The notes under the pieces are model-generated. The model was not told where the DNA came from. It did no database searches and was given only the letters and a program-made list of their open reading frames with translations. A DNA stretch of 64,000 nt. Source: Siphlonurus alternatus. Its lineage: Eukaryota; Arthropoda; Insecta; Ephemeroptera; Siphlonuridae. The stretch is taken from positions 21,062,816 to 21,126,815 of the forward strand of contig OX463779.1 in NCBI GenBank assembly GCA_949825025.1. The letters are read 5' to 3'. A program made the translations under genes and the position numbers. Of the stretch, positions 1 to 9,381 are shown piece after piece. Numbering within the stretch: the first letter of the stretch is position 1; every line of letters begins with the position of its first letter.

Positions 1-255
1 TACTCAATAAACTGGGGTTAGATTAACTCATACACGCGATTACCCTAAAATTATTTATTAAACTGCTATTATATACAGACAACCGCGCCTGCCTAGCGGC
101 AGACGCACGAGACGCTCGCGCGCTCGTGGCTGGCGTAGGAATGATCACTTGCATATTACACTTCTGCACTGCCAGGTTGGCTGAATGCAGAGTCTGCACG
201 TTTATCTGCAGAGTCACCGATCTCACTCGGAACATTATTAATATAGGAGGTTACA
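1..255 (-). repeat. Partial LTR (3' LTR in element orientation)
   Basis: This matches 3778-4032 throughout. The 29 bases that would complete it lie left of the window. Confidence 0.88.
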
Positions 256-3236
256 TGACTCCCCCCGCGGATAACATTTTGTCCTCAAAATGAGAAAAAA
301 AAATAGTTTTACCATTAAAAAAAAACTTTTAAAATTTAGTATGACTCATTGCAAGTAAATATTCCATGCACATTTAAAAAAAAAAATCAACAATATTTTT
401 ATTCCATGTTGTAATCCTTGGATCTTGTTCACTCCTGACGATACGCTGCTCCTCGCGTAGTTATCTGAAACAAGAAAACGAAAAGGCGGTATCTCGTTTG
501 GCAGAGGTTTGACCCACAGTACACTTCAAAATAATGACGTAGGCTTTATAGAAATTTTATTGTACAGGCACATTAATTAAATTAACAAATTATGCAAATT
601 CAAAACTTTGATGCACAAATTCATTATAGTTATTTTATTAACATTTCCGAAAGCCGCAAGTGTAGGAAGTTACAACTATGCGCTTCTGTCAGCATCTTAC
701 TTGCTGGACTCTAGCACGCTTCCTGCTCTGCAATGCACGTGAAACTTACACTGCAAATTTCAATGTCAAAAGGACACTGAACATAAAGTACATACTGTGA
801 AATTTTACACAGCTGAAAGCAAAAAATTATCTACCTTTTATTTTATTAATGAATATTAATAACAACTTGCAAGAAAAAACACATCACTGTTTTTAAATTC
901 TTTATAAATATTCCATAACTGGATTTTTACTGTAGCATATTATTTAAAACACTTTTTGATCGTATACAAAATATACATCAATATAATATTTTATTTTAGC
1001 ATCTGAAATTTGGCCTGTAATTTTATTTTTTAACTAACTGGCTGGCATATGAGTACTTTTACTGTGTTATTTGCACACATATATTATATTTTATTGGAAC
1101 ATCTCACAACTGTTTTATTAAATTTTACTTATTAATTAATTTATTTGGGAACTGTATAAATGCATCTTATTTATATACGCAACTCACAAAAACGACTACC
1201 TTTTTTATTAGTTAATATCCGCAGTCTCAAAAGCCACATCAAAAATTATAGACACAACCAATGTCCATTGCATTGCACGCATTCACGCATCTATTAGGCA
1301 TTACTTTTACTTCGCACGCACCTCCATAATTATTATTTATTTCAGTATAGCAGTACATCTTTGCATTATAGCAAAATAAATTGGCTGTCCTTGCAGCTCA
1401 CACTCGCGCGTTCGCGATAAATAAACATTTTACTGCTCAATAATAATTCATTTGCGTGCTTCTATTTACTCATTAAGTAACCTCTACCAATAAGAACTTG
1501 TATCCTCTGGAGGATTAGACAAAAAACAAGTAGCATCAGGTAATATATGTTGGTTAGCGCCCCATGCAGGGACTGGCGAATCCCAAGGCATCAACAAATT
1601 AAAAATGCTGCACATTTGGCTACAGATAATCTGCCGCCACAGAAAATCTTCAAATGCTTTTACTACTGCCCATTGTTTAACAAGTAGCTACATCGATAGC
1701 TGTACCACGCATGCCTTAATTACTCTTTTACTTTCGGAGCATTTCGCCACCCTTGGGCGAAAAATATGTGAAACTCAACATCGTATCACTCCCTTGATAC
1801 GGAAAAACCCGCACTGGCTTGCCTCACGCTCTACCTGACGTGGTATGTTGCGCGGTCATATTTCACAATAGCATACAATTACACTGCTCCGGCATGCTAC
1901 ACATAATATGCGTGTCTCTATGTGCTTATTTCACTTTCACCCATTAATTGAGTTGCTTTTTCAAAATTTAACTGAATAGTTCCCTCTTATTACAGTTACC
2001 GATTTGTTACTAAAAAGTTGTGATAAAACTTTCAACTAGTGTAAAAACATACATGACTGCATGTGGCTCGTATTCTTATAGCATTAAAAATAATTAAGTA
2101 AAATAAACAAGAAATATTGTAGCATTATTGAACATTTTAAATTAAAATATGAGAGAAATATTTACTTCATGAAAATAATAATAAAAACTGATAATAATTA
2201 TCACAGAATTGTACCACAAAAAGAACTACATAATTTTATCTCAATTAAAATAAAAATAATGCTTGAAACTGTACATCTTTTTAAACAAGCATATAAATAA
2301 CTTAAAAACCAACGTTTTATCAACTGCTTAAAATCAAAAACTCGAATTAAACTTAGTCTGTTTAGAGATCCATACAGTAACCTTTGCAGGATATATACCT
2401 ACAGCTAGCGGTACAAGTACTCCTTCCATTAAAAAAAACTTCATTAAATATCAAGTTCTGACATTCTACAGCCACAATTTCAATAGCTCAATTAATTAGC
2501 TCAAAATAATTTCACAGATTTTTCCTCCACGCTGACATCAAACAATTAAGTTTAAAAAAATAATGTGTTGCATTTTACTAACTCTCTTTTTCTTTATTTT
2601 AAATATAAAACAAGAAAAAAAAACATGAATAAAGGATTTGGCATGTTAAAATTATTTTACCATTATGCTGGTAAAAAACAAAACATTTTTAATGTACATT
2701 ATCAGCAATTTAATTACATTTTTTATGTGTGTACTCCTTTGATATTTAATATCCCAGCTGATACGCAAATTTCAGCTTTAAGAAAAACACTACTTGTTCC
2801 CTCATTGATTATAAACATCATTGTTTACAATTTACTTCACGAGCGACAAACACCACATGATACGAAAAATATTATTGCATGTAATACTAGTATACTCATA
2901 TGCATTATTTATTTAGCCTTTTAAAATCTCCAAGCCAGTATAAATTAAACTCTCATGAGAAAAATGCACTTTAAATCCACTATTAAAACTTGTGCTTCGT
3001 TCTAAACATCGTCTTATTTGCTGTATATTTTCAATGAACGTTCACATTTATTTTTAAATATAATTTATTCTGCCTCACAATTATTGCAATCAACAAATAC
3101 AATCCCACTAAATGGGAAAAAAAAACTTTGCATTTTCATTATTTATTAATTATTTGAACGACAATTACAGTAAACTCAATGTGCCGCACTTACATTAAAA
3201 CAAATTATAATAAATGTGGGTCAAACTTACCACTTT
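256..3236. other. Interior of the LTR element without coding capacity
   Basis: This stretch is AT-rich with frequent stops in all frames. A polypurine tract (GGGGGGAGTCA on the minus strand) occupies 256-266. The open frames at 1605-1838 and 2565-2924 (plus strand) have low-complexity composition and oppose the element's orientation, so I do not call them genes. Confidence 0.6.
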
Positions 3237-3518
3237 TCACTCTCTTTGACGTGGTCGGACGACTACATGGTCCGGTTGTACCAGACGAAGCTCTGAATGG
3301 TCCTCGATCATGGCACCGCACTCCTCCTGGAGTCGAAGATACATCTTGGACAACGACGTGATCCGCAAGCCCTCTCGATGGGGGATGTCTTCTGCGACGA
3401 ACTCTAACTGTAGTAACTGTTGCATGAAGTTGAATTGATGCGGCCCTCGAATCTTCATGATGAACGCTGAACCACGGTATTGATGATATCTTACTTTAAA
3501 TTTTCCCACGTTGATCAT
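3237..3518 (-). CDS. Short open frame in the gag position of the LTR element, unrecognised
   Basis: This 93-codon frame begins with ATG about 210 bases inside the primer-binding site, which is where gag would start. It is mixed in composition, rich in Arg, Gln and Glu, with no zinc knuckle or other motif I recognise. No open frame follows it in the element. It may be a gag remnant or a small protein of the nonautonomous family. There is no evidence that it is translated. Confidence 0.35.
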   Translation of the reverse strand: MINVGKFKVRYHQYRGSAFIMKIRGPHQFNFMQQLLQLEFVAEDIPHREGLRITSLSKMYLRLQEECGAMIEDHSELRLVQPDHVVVRPRQRE

Positions 3519-3725
3519 ATGTCTCCCTCCTTTAAAAATACTGCACTTTTCCGTCGTCTGGAGTACTGTGATTAAAACAACGTTGCCCCGAAGATTAGTA
3601 AAAAAATTGTAATAAATCCTTGTTAATTCTACCGACTTATTTTTACGCGCACTTTTTTAAGCCATTAAAATGCCCACTTTATATAGTAGCTTTAATTAAA
3701 ATGTTCGAATGCCATTTGAAGATAT

Positions 3726-3747
3726 GGCATCCCACTTCTCGACACCA
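3726..3747 (-). other. tRNA primer-binding site of the LTR element
   Basis: One base inside the LTR, the minus strand reads TGGTGTCGAGAAGTGGGAT. This is complementary to a tRNA 3' end of the tRNA-Leu type (ATCCCACTTCTGACACCA) with one extra base. It fixes the element's orientation as minus. Confidence 0.65.
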
Positions 3748-3748
3748 A

Positions 3749-4032
3749 TGTAACAGAGCTTTACTCTGTACCATAGCTACTCAATAAACTGGGGTTAGAT
3801 TAACTCATACACGCGATTACCCTAAAATTATTTATTAAACTGCTATTATATACAGACAACCGCGCCTGCCTAGCGGCAGACGCACGAGACGCTCGCGCGC
3901 TCGTGGCTGGCGTAGGAATGATCACTTGCATATTACACTTCTGCACTGCCAGGTTGGCTGAATGCAGAGTCTGCACGTTTATCTGCAGAGTCACCGATCT
4001 CACTCGGAACATTATTAATATAGGAGGTTACA
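3749..4032 (-). repeat. Complete LTR (5' LTR in element orientation)
   Basis: The repeat is bounded by TGTAAC and GTTACA, a 6-bp inverted terminus. Read on the minus strand it has a TATATAATA box (about 3843-3851) followed by AATAAA (about 3829-3834), a normal promoter then polyadenylation order. A GC-rich block with alternating CG dinucleotides sits at about 3860-3905. Confidence 0.88.
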
Positions 4033-4083
4033 CTGTAATCACAAATTTAAATGAAGCCTCAACAAAAATTTCGCAGTCATACA

Positions 4084-4087
<4 letters not shown>

Positions 4088-4155
<68 letters not shown>
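4088..4155. repeat. (TA)n microsatellite
   Basis: About 34 TA units lie between the LTR element and the MITE copy. The other copy of the same MITE (62301) is also preceded by a TA tract, so the tract may be a preferred insertion site or part of the element. Confidence 0.97.
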
Positions 4156-4157
<2 letters not shown>

Positions 4158-4171
4158 TGCACTCATAGCTG

Positions 4172-4434
4172 AATAGAGGCTTCAAGTCAGCTGATTTTGT
4201 GGTGTTCCCACCGTCCCATCTAAACCTATATATATGTAAAAAAAAAAATTGAAATTGCTTTTTTGGCATAAAATAAAGTTTTTAGAGACAAATGAGTTCT
4301 TGATACATTATCAGAAGACCCCTAAATGTTTTCAAATTGATTGCTTTAATAGTTACCGCGAAAAATTTCAAATTTTCTAGCATGGAGGCTCATGGAGAAA
4401 ATTTTCCCGACGGGGAACACTTAAAGCCTCTATT
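4172..4434. mobile_element. MITE family 1, copy A
   Basis: The ends are inverted: AATAGAGGCTTCAAGT at 4172-4187 and its complement with one change at 4419-4434. The interior shares long blocks with 62301-62771: the GTCAGCTGATTTTG block, a poly-A block followed by TTTTTTGGCAT, the GAxCCCxTAAATG block and the GGAGAAAATTT...CGGGGAACAC block. If the real TIR starts at GAGGC, the element is flanked by TA, as in Tc1/mariner insertions. There is no coding capacity. Confidence 0.75.
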
Positions 4435-4701
4435 GCGCACACATCCAAAGCAGCATTTATGCATCCATTGCTGTTACACCTCTTAATGGTTATAGAACAA
4501 AGCAATCAAATGACTGGGAACGTTTTGTCACAATCATGCAGAACATTGTCATTGCACACCTTTTTTCTCTCCAGAGTTACAGCTGTCACTCTTCATGAGT
4601 TTGTAAATAACATTGATTGTTGCCTTGTAACACAAAAGAAAGTAGGGAGAGGGGAGAGGAAACCACAAATAGCCCTCAATTCTTCTCAACTATGTACTTA
4701 C

Positions 4702-4860
4702 ATAGCTAATTTCCACCGCGTTGGCAGGTCTTAGATTAAGAATGCTCAGTAGCTCCTGCTTAGAAAGGCAATTTTTGTAAGGTTTCATGGCTTTCATGAA
4801 CTTCTTGATTATTTCTTCAGACTGGTTCTGGCATGCAGTGTTCTTTAGGTAACCCAAAAC
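4702..4860 (-). CDS. CRCP: CRCP exon 4
   Basis: The acceptor is TTCTTAG and the donor is TAT|GTAAGT. It encodes 53 residues in phase 0 with the conserved LRPANAVEI helix start. Confidence 0.92.
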
Positions 4861-6961
4861 CTAAGAACAGAAAATTAGATATTGTACTGTAATTTTACAA
4901 ATTAATTATATTATATTATTGTACATATTATTAAATACAGTACCACAGTACTTAAGCATAACTGCAGCTACTATAGTATAAATGAGATTGTCAGTTTCAA
5001 ATTTGGCTTTTTAAACTTCCAGATAAAATCTATAAATTTAATTTACTGTATACCTTTCAGGTTTTGTGATAAGGAATAAAGCTCTTATTCAGAATGTGTG
5101 GAAGAGACGGTTTTGTTCTCAAATATTGCAATTAATATTTATTGCATTTTGCAGGATTGGTATTTAAATTGGGTGTTCTATAATACTTGGTAAACTTCAA
5201 ATACTTTGGCACTTACCTCAAAGCGAATTGTAGCAAAATTTTCATTTTTTTTTGCTTTGGGTCGTTCCTTTGGAAGTATTGGGTTTTCCTTGAGAATTTG
5301 CAGCACCTAAAACATTCATAATAAATATTAATAAATGTGTACTGCAATCAGCTTAATATGTTAAATTTTTATTTTAATGAGCACATAAATGCCATTAAGG
5401 GATAGTGCAGCTAGCAGATAGCTACCAGATTTGCAAAGTACGTAATTGTAAATACCAAGATGAAACTTTGTGATTTACTTATCAGCTCTGAAATACTTGG
5501 ATACAGTATTTAATTATTTATGGATCCAATACTCTTATTCATGAGAAGCTGCAGTGTAACTATAAATATGCTTTTAAACAATATAAAATATCAGTAGTAC
5601 GCTATGTTGGTTTGGATATGTTGAGAGAATGGGTGATAAACGCATTGCAAAACAGGTGTTTAAAGGTAGTGTACAAGGCACGAAAGGATTAGGTAGACCA
5701 AAAAAGGTTTCGTTGGATGTGATTGCAAAATGTTTGCAAAGCAGGAGTGTTAAAAGTATGCAGTGTAATAGAGAGTGTAGAAGGCAAAAGAGTGTTATGA
5801 GTATTTCTGAAGTAATAAGTGGAGTATGCAAGAATCGAGTGCTGAGGAGGGCAATTTGTAGACAGCCCATAAAGGGATATGGTGTAATGTTATGTATTAT
5901 ATGTATGCATATACCCATATATATATATTGTATATTTTTATTGTTTATCTCCCCCGACCTCTGTTATTCTGTTATTTTTTTTACTTTCTTGCTTTTTTTT
6001 TTCTATAAATTATTATTTTTTATTTGGAATTATTATAACACTTAAATATCTTAATTTGTCCTTACCTCAAAATTTGAGATGGGTATCTCCTTGCCTATGT
6101 TTATGCTGTAAACAAAATTGAGTTCTTATTACATTTAATTTATCATTAATACTGTATACTATATACATAAAAATAAATGTAAACAGTTTCATACATGATA
6201 AATTAATTAATTAATAAAATTAATTAATACCCTTGATACCATTTTACCCTTTTGGGTGTGGCCAGGCCGATATTTAACCTTGTCAGAAAGGGTTATCTTG
6301 CGACCGAGCGGGGGCTTACCAGGCTCCCAGAACCCTTTCCTGCACTCTTCTGGGCTCCTACGCTCCTACTACCAGATTGTACAGCCGGCAGTATTTGGGG
6401 GGCGTTTTCTTACTCGGTCTGACCGGTTTGGCTGTTCCGTTTAGCGAGGCAGGGGGGAAAAGCGGTCAGAATGGTCTATCTTTTTGCAGCAACCAGAGCG
6501 ACCGTTTCCCCTCCATTTCCCCTCCGAGTGGTCGGCCGACCGGTCTGACCGAGTAAAAAAACAGGCCCTTGAACTTGCTGGGGGGATCACTTTGGAAAAA
6601 TTCCTAGAGTTGGCGTACCGTGATCAGCTGTGCGCCTTACATACAGCACCGTACAGCACGAGGTCAGTTGATGGCAGGGGTGCATACTTTTTACAGCGTC
6701 ACCCGGCCCTCCAAGTCCAAGTACATACTAACCACGCTCAATGTTGTTTAATTTCGGTGATCTAATGAGAACCGGTGCATATTCATGCAACGCGACAAGG
6801 CCGTATATGATAATATATTATGTATGCATATATAATATATTCATACAAGCTATATCATACAGTATTTCTAACGTTTGTTTATGTCTCACCCCCGTCTTGC
6901 CTCACTTTATATATGATACAGTGTACACGTATTATATATTTCATTCAAGTTACCATTCCAT
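4702..6961 (-). CDS. CRCP: DNA-directed RNA polymerase III subunit RPC9 (CRCP), 5' four exons
   Basis: RPC9 pairs with RPC8 to form the stalk of RNA polymerase III and helps in promoter opening and initiation in the nucleus. On the minus strand, exons 6961-6954, 6105-6066, 5306-5217 and 4860-4702 join in frame to 99 residues, with a GT donor and AG acceptor at every junction. Diagnostic stretches are ISNFEVLQIL (human SNYEVFQLL), FATIRFEVLGYLKNTAC (TITYETLKYISKTPC), SEEIIKKFM (SPEIVREFL) and LNLRPANAVEI (LNHRPVTAVEI), in family order and spacing; this is the HRDC-like fold of the subunit. Human CRCP is 148 residues, so about 50 C-terminal residues are missing. No matching exon is visible down to the window edge, where the LTR element sits, so the last exon is probably further left. 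The first, 8-base coding exon is the weakest call. Confidence 0.9.
5217..5306 (-). CDS. CRCP: CRCP exon 3
   Basis: The acceptor is TTTTAG and the donor is GAG|GTAAGT. It encodes 30 residues in phase 0, starting VLQILKENP and ending NFATIRFE. The middle is Lys/Pro-rich, where the human protein has a Lys/Asn-rich loop. Confidence 0.9.
5605..5861 (+). pseudogene. C-terminal remnant of a non-LTR retrotransposon reverse transcriptase
   Basis: The plus strand reads CWFGYVERMGDKRIAKQVF, then GxVQGTKGLGRPKK. This is the typical tail after the RT domain of many arthropod non-LTR elements (WFGHVxRM...RIxKQV...GRRxxGRPxKRW). The usual RW after GRPKK is lost and the following sequence no longer matches, so the copy is a short, decayed fragment. 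It lies in CRCP intron 2, antisense to the gene. Confidence 0.7.
6066..6105 (-). CDS. CRCP: CRCP exon 2
   Basis: The acceptor is TTTACAG and the donor is GAG|GTAAGG. It is 40 bases: one base to complete a codon, then 13 residues ending ISNFE, matching the human LSNYE. Confidence 0.8.
6405..6561. repeat. Inverted repeat around a GC-rich block
   Basis: 6405-6427 and 6539-6561 are complementary at 21 of 23 positions (core ACTCGGTC[T/A]GACCGGT), 111 bp apart. They lie in an unusually GC-rich patch (6250-6720) of CRCP intron 1. This could be a small MITE or a regulatory block; I see no target duplication. Confidence 0.6.
6954..6961 (-). CDS. CRCP: CRCP exon 1 coding part (tentative start)
   Basis: ATGGAATG is followed by the donor GTAACT. 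Spliced to 6105 it gives M-E-C-INIGKEIP, the same length to SNFE as the human N-terminus. The ATG context is strong (A at -3, G at +4). It was picked by phase and length, so another tiny exon is possible. Confidence 0.5.
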
Positions 6962-8129
6962 GCTGACGTTTCTATGACGGACAATATCAAAGATATTTGG
7001 ATAACAAGTTCATTTATATTCTTGTTTTATTCGACTCGGCTTGGCTCTTTGACTCGATATCTATTTGCAGTGTTTGCAGCAACCCTTGAGCTCTTGCACT
7101 CCTTGCTCCTTGCACCAAGGAGTTGCCTTGCACCAGTGCACCTTGCAGCTCACTCGCTCACTCACTATCACTAGACCAGAGAGGCACTAGACACTCACTA
7201 TACTCAGCTGTTTAAAATCAAAACAAGACCCCAGACACAGAGTTGCCTGATCTTACTTCAATTTATATCAAAACTGTCAACATTTGTAAAAATTGGTGTG
7301 TAAAGTTTTTCTTTATCTTCAAATTTCATCATTTTAATTTTAAGGTATTGTTTATACAAAAAATTGTTCTTTGAATGGGTTGTATCCGACTCAGATCTGA
7401 GTACTCGACTTGAGTACTGTATTAAAAGGCAACGTTGTAAAGAGTGTAATAGACATTTTCGAGAAGCGGGAAGTCACGTAAGCCTGTGATTGCAGTGATT
7501 GCACTGTGTTTTTAACGTGTATTTTTCAAGGTACATTTATTTGAATGACACGTATAAGTATGAGTTATCAATTAATTTAACATAGGTGCTTTATTGTGTT
7601 TCTCTGAAGCACAGCATTGTCAATAATAACTACTTATAACAGGTTTGTTGTGATTTATCTAATAATGATGATTCGAATATATAATATTTTTTAATTATCT
7701 CTTATTGAATGACCTCTGTGCAATCATTTTACGTTTTAACTATGGGCCTTCATCCAAAATTAGAAAGGGCGTAGTATGCTATATATGATAAGTTTACTAC
7801 CATCAGTCTTCTCGATATAATTGACTTACACACGCACATATTCCTATTAAATCCTATATAATTAATATACAGTGTATATGATATATTATATAATATTATA
7901 TAATATGCACTGTATGCATACTGCATGTATATATATATGCATAATAATACCTCATACTGAACTCTGTGCATGCATCGACATGCATGCATAATATATTATA
8001 TGCCTGCAATACAATTACAGCAATAAATATTGTACAGTGCAGAGAATACTGCATGATGCATATATGCATACATATTGCAGTATAATATATATATAATATA
8101 TATACTTAATTTTTTTTCTTGTTTTCCAG
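6962..8129. promoter_or_regulatory. Head-to-head promoter region between CRCP and the 199-residue gene
   Basis: The two genes diverge from here. A 3' splice acceptor (TTTTCCAG, ending 8129) just before the plus-strand start shows that at least one untranslated exon lies upstream. A possible donor is CAC|GTAAGC at 7478. Adjacent palindromes at 7389-7402 (ACTCAGATCTGAGT) and 7400-7418 (AGTACTC-5-GAGTACT) stand out. No clear TATA box or initiator could be assigned. Confidence 0.35.
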
Positions 8130-8156
8130 ACTTGACCATACGGCTGTGAAGTAACA

Positions 8157-8453
8157 ATGTTAACGTTTTTTGGGACCCCTTTGGTGGGACCCCTGTTTGT
8201 GCCAATTGTTATGGTGGGGGCTGTAATGTTCCTCTTGCTAGCTGGATCACGATGGTTGCACCAAGAGACTAGCGAGTTTAAGCAAGCAGACTCTTTGGTG
8301 GCCCCGCCACTAGCTGATGATAACTGCGTCAAGCCAGAGGTGAATGGCAACAGTGTCCAAAACCACACAGAGACTGAACCTTTTAAAAAGAAGAAGAAAA
8401 AGAAGTCTTGTTGTGGAACCAAAGGCAGTTGCTGCAAAACTAAGAAGGAAACG
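8157..8453 (+). CDS. Exon 1 of the TYW1-linker-like gene (membrane segment)
   Basis: It encodes 99 residues from the first ATG after the acceptor at 8129, with a phase-0 donor ACG|GTAATT. It holds the hydrophobic segment and the first Lys/Cys cluster. Confidence 0.75.
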
Positions 8454-9381
8454 GTAATTTTTTTTAAATAAGTGACATGTAGTCACTTAATATTGGTAGT
8501 TTTTTTATGTAAATACAGTATATATAGTACAGCATGCAGATTTAAAAAATTAATATGAAGATATACATTATGATGCAGATGTATGGAGTCTATAATTTAC
8601 CATTCACTACATATAGCCTTCCGTTGACACTTAAAACCTAAATATATATAATTGTGTCACAACAACTCTAGTAATGTATTTCACAATAAAGGGTGCATAC
8701 TATGATTTCAGGGGGAAGAAAAGAAAGGAGGCTGTGGTTGTGGATGCAGCAGCAAGAAGAAGGTGAGTTAATTTTTCACACTTTTCTAGGAACAAGTCTA
8801 ATCAATTACCTGCATATTCAGGAAGGCGAGGAAGGTGGAGAGGGTGGCAGCTGCAGCAGCAGTGCTGGTAGTGACTCGGACGGTGAACCGCCTCTGCTGA
8901 TTGACGTGGAAGAGCTAGGCATCATAGCCGAGGGGCTGAGACCAGACCTCGCCACTCGCTCGCCACCCAGGCCGACCAGGTGAGAGCAAGTCTGGCAGTA
9001 GTAATTCAAATTACAAGTGAATCTGTCGTCAATTTAGTAGAAATGACTCTTGAAAGATTCTGTTTTTGTTTTTCTCACTTGTAGGTACACTAATGTTTTT
9101 GATTTTTTAACATATAATATAGTCAAACTCATTTAAAACTCCTTATACATGAAATAATTCTTTTCAGACATAATAATGTTTTAAATGAACCTGAGCTTGT
9201 ATAGCTGTATGAACCATATTAAATAATGTAGCAAGTTAACTTGCTCCTGCTCACACTTGTATTACTGTAACTCATAATGCCTTCCAGGACCTCTGGAGCT
9301 CCCGTTGGCCGTGTGAGGCTCCGCAACACTGATCAGACAAAGCAAGCTGCCAAAGGCAAGGAAAACAGCCAGTCTAGCTAG
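8157..9381 (+). CDS. Small single-pass membrane protein with a TYW1-linker-like acidic/Cys-Lys region
   Basis: Exons 8157-8453, 8712-8762, 8822-8979 and 9288-9381 join in frame with GT-AG borders to 199 residues and a TAG stop. Residues 6-30 are hydrophobic (one membrane segment, no obvious signal cleavage). Residues 79-100 and 104-116 are Lys runs with CC and CGCGC clusters. Residues 117-150 are Gly/Glu/Ser-rich and acidic, ending LLIDVEELG. The Lys/Cys run followed by an acidic serine stretch and DVEELG resembles the region between the flavodoxin and radical-SAM domains of TYW1 (human: KKSCGGHCKKGKC, then VDVEDLG), which also has an N-terminal membrane segment. Neither catalytic domain is present. 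The name is therefore uncertain: it may be a TYW1 derivative or an unrelated membrane protein. AATAAA signals follow at 9709 and 10276. Confidence 0.72.
8712..8762 (+). CDS. Exon 2 of the TYW1-linker-like gene
   Basis: This 51-base micro-exon has the acceptor ATTTCAG and the donor AAG|GTGAGT. Its 17 residues are GEEKKGGCGCGCSSKKK. Confidence 0.75.
8822..8979 (+). CDS. Exon 3 of the TYW1-linker-like gene
   Basis: The acceptor is TATTCAG; an alternative acceptor at 8789 would give an early stop. The donor is CAG|GTGAGA. It encodes the acidic Ser/Gly run and LLIDVEELGIIAEGL. Confidence 0.75.
9288..9381 (+). CDS. Exon 4 of the TYW1-linker-like gene (stop codon)
   Basis: The acceptor is CCTTCCAG. 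It completes an Arg codon, then encodes 30 basic/polar residues ending ENSQSS and TAG. Confidence 0.7.

Larger units (their letters stand above)
1..4032 (-). mobile_element. Nonautonomous LTR retrotransposon (one LTR cut by window edge)
   Basis: Bases 1-255 and 3778-4032 are the same sequence with no difference I can see, so they are the two LTRs. The complete LTR is 3749-4032 (284 bp) and has TGTAAC...GTTACA ends, as in many Ty3/Gypsy-type elements. The element reads on the minus strand: a tRNA primer-binding site lies beside the right LTR (3726-3747) and a G-rich polypurine tract beside the left LTR (256-266). The 3.5-kb interior is AT-rich with only one short open frame near the gag position and no reverse transcriptase, integrase or protease motif. 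That makes it a LARD-like nonautonomous or gutted copy. Identical LTRs imply a recent insertion. The target duplication cannot be checked because the left flank is missing. It lies in the same orientation as CRCP, beyond its last visible exon. Confidence 0.88.

Noticed and set aside
4435..4701. Possible last CRCP exon after the acceptor-like TTGTGTTACAAG on the minus strand
   Set aside because: It would add ATINVIYKLMKSD... and stop after 24 residues, unlike the acidic EESEERLTEEQ tail of the family.
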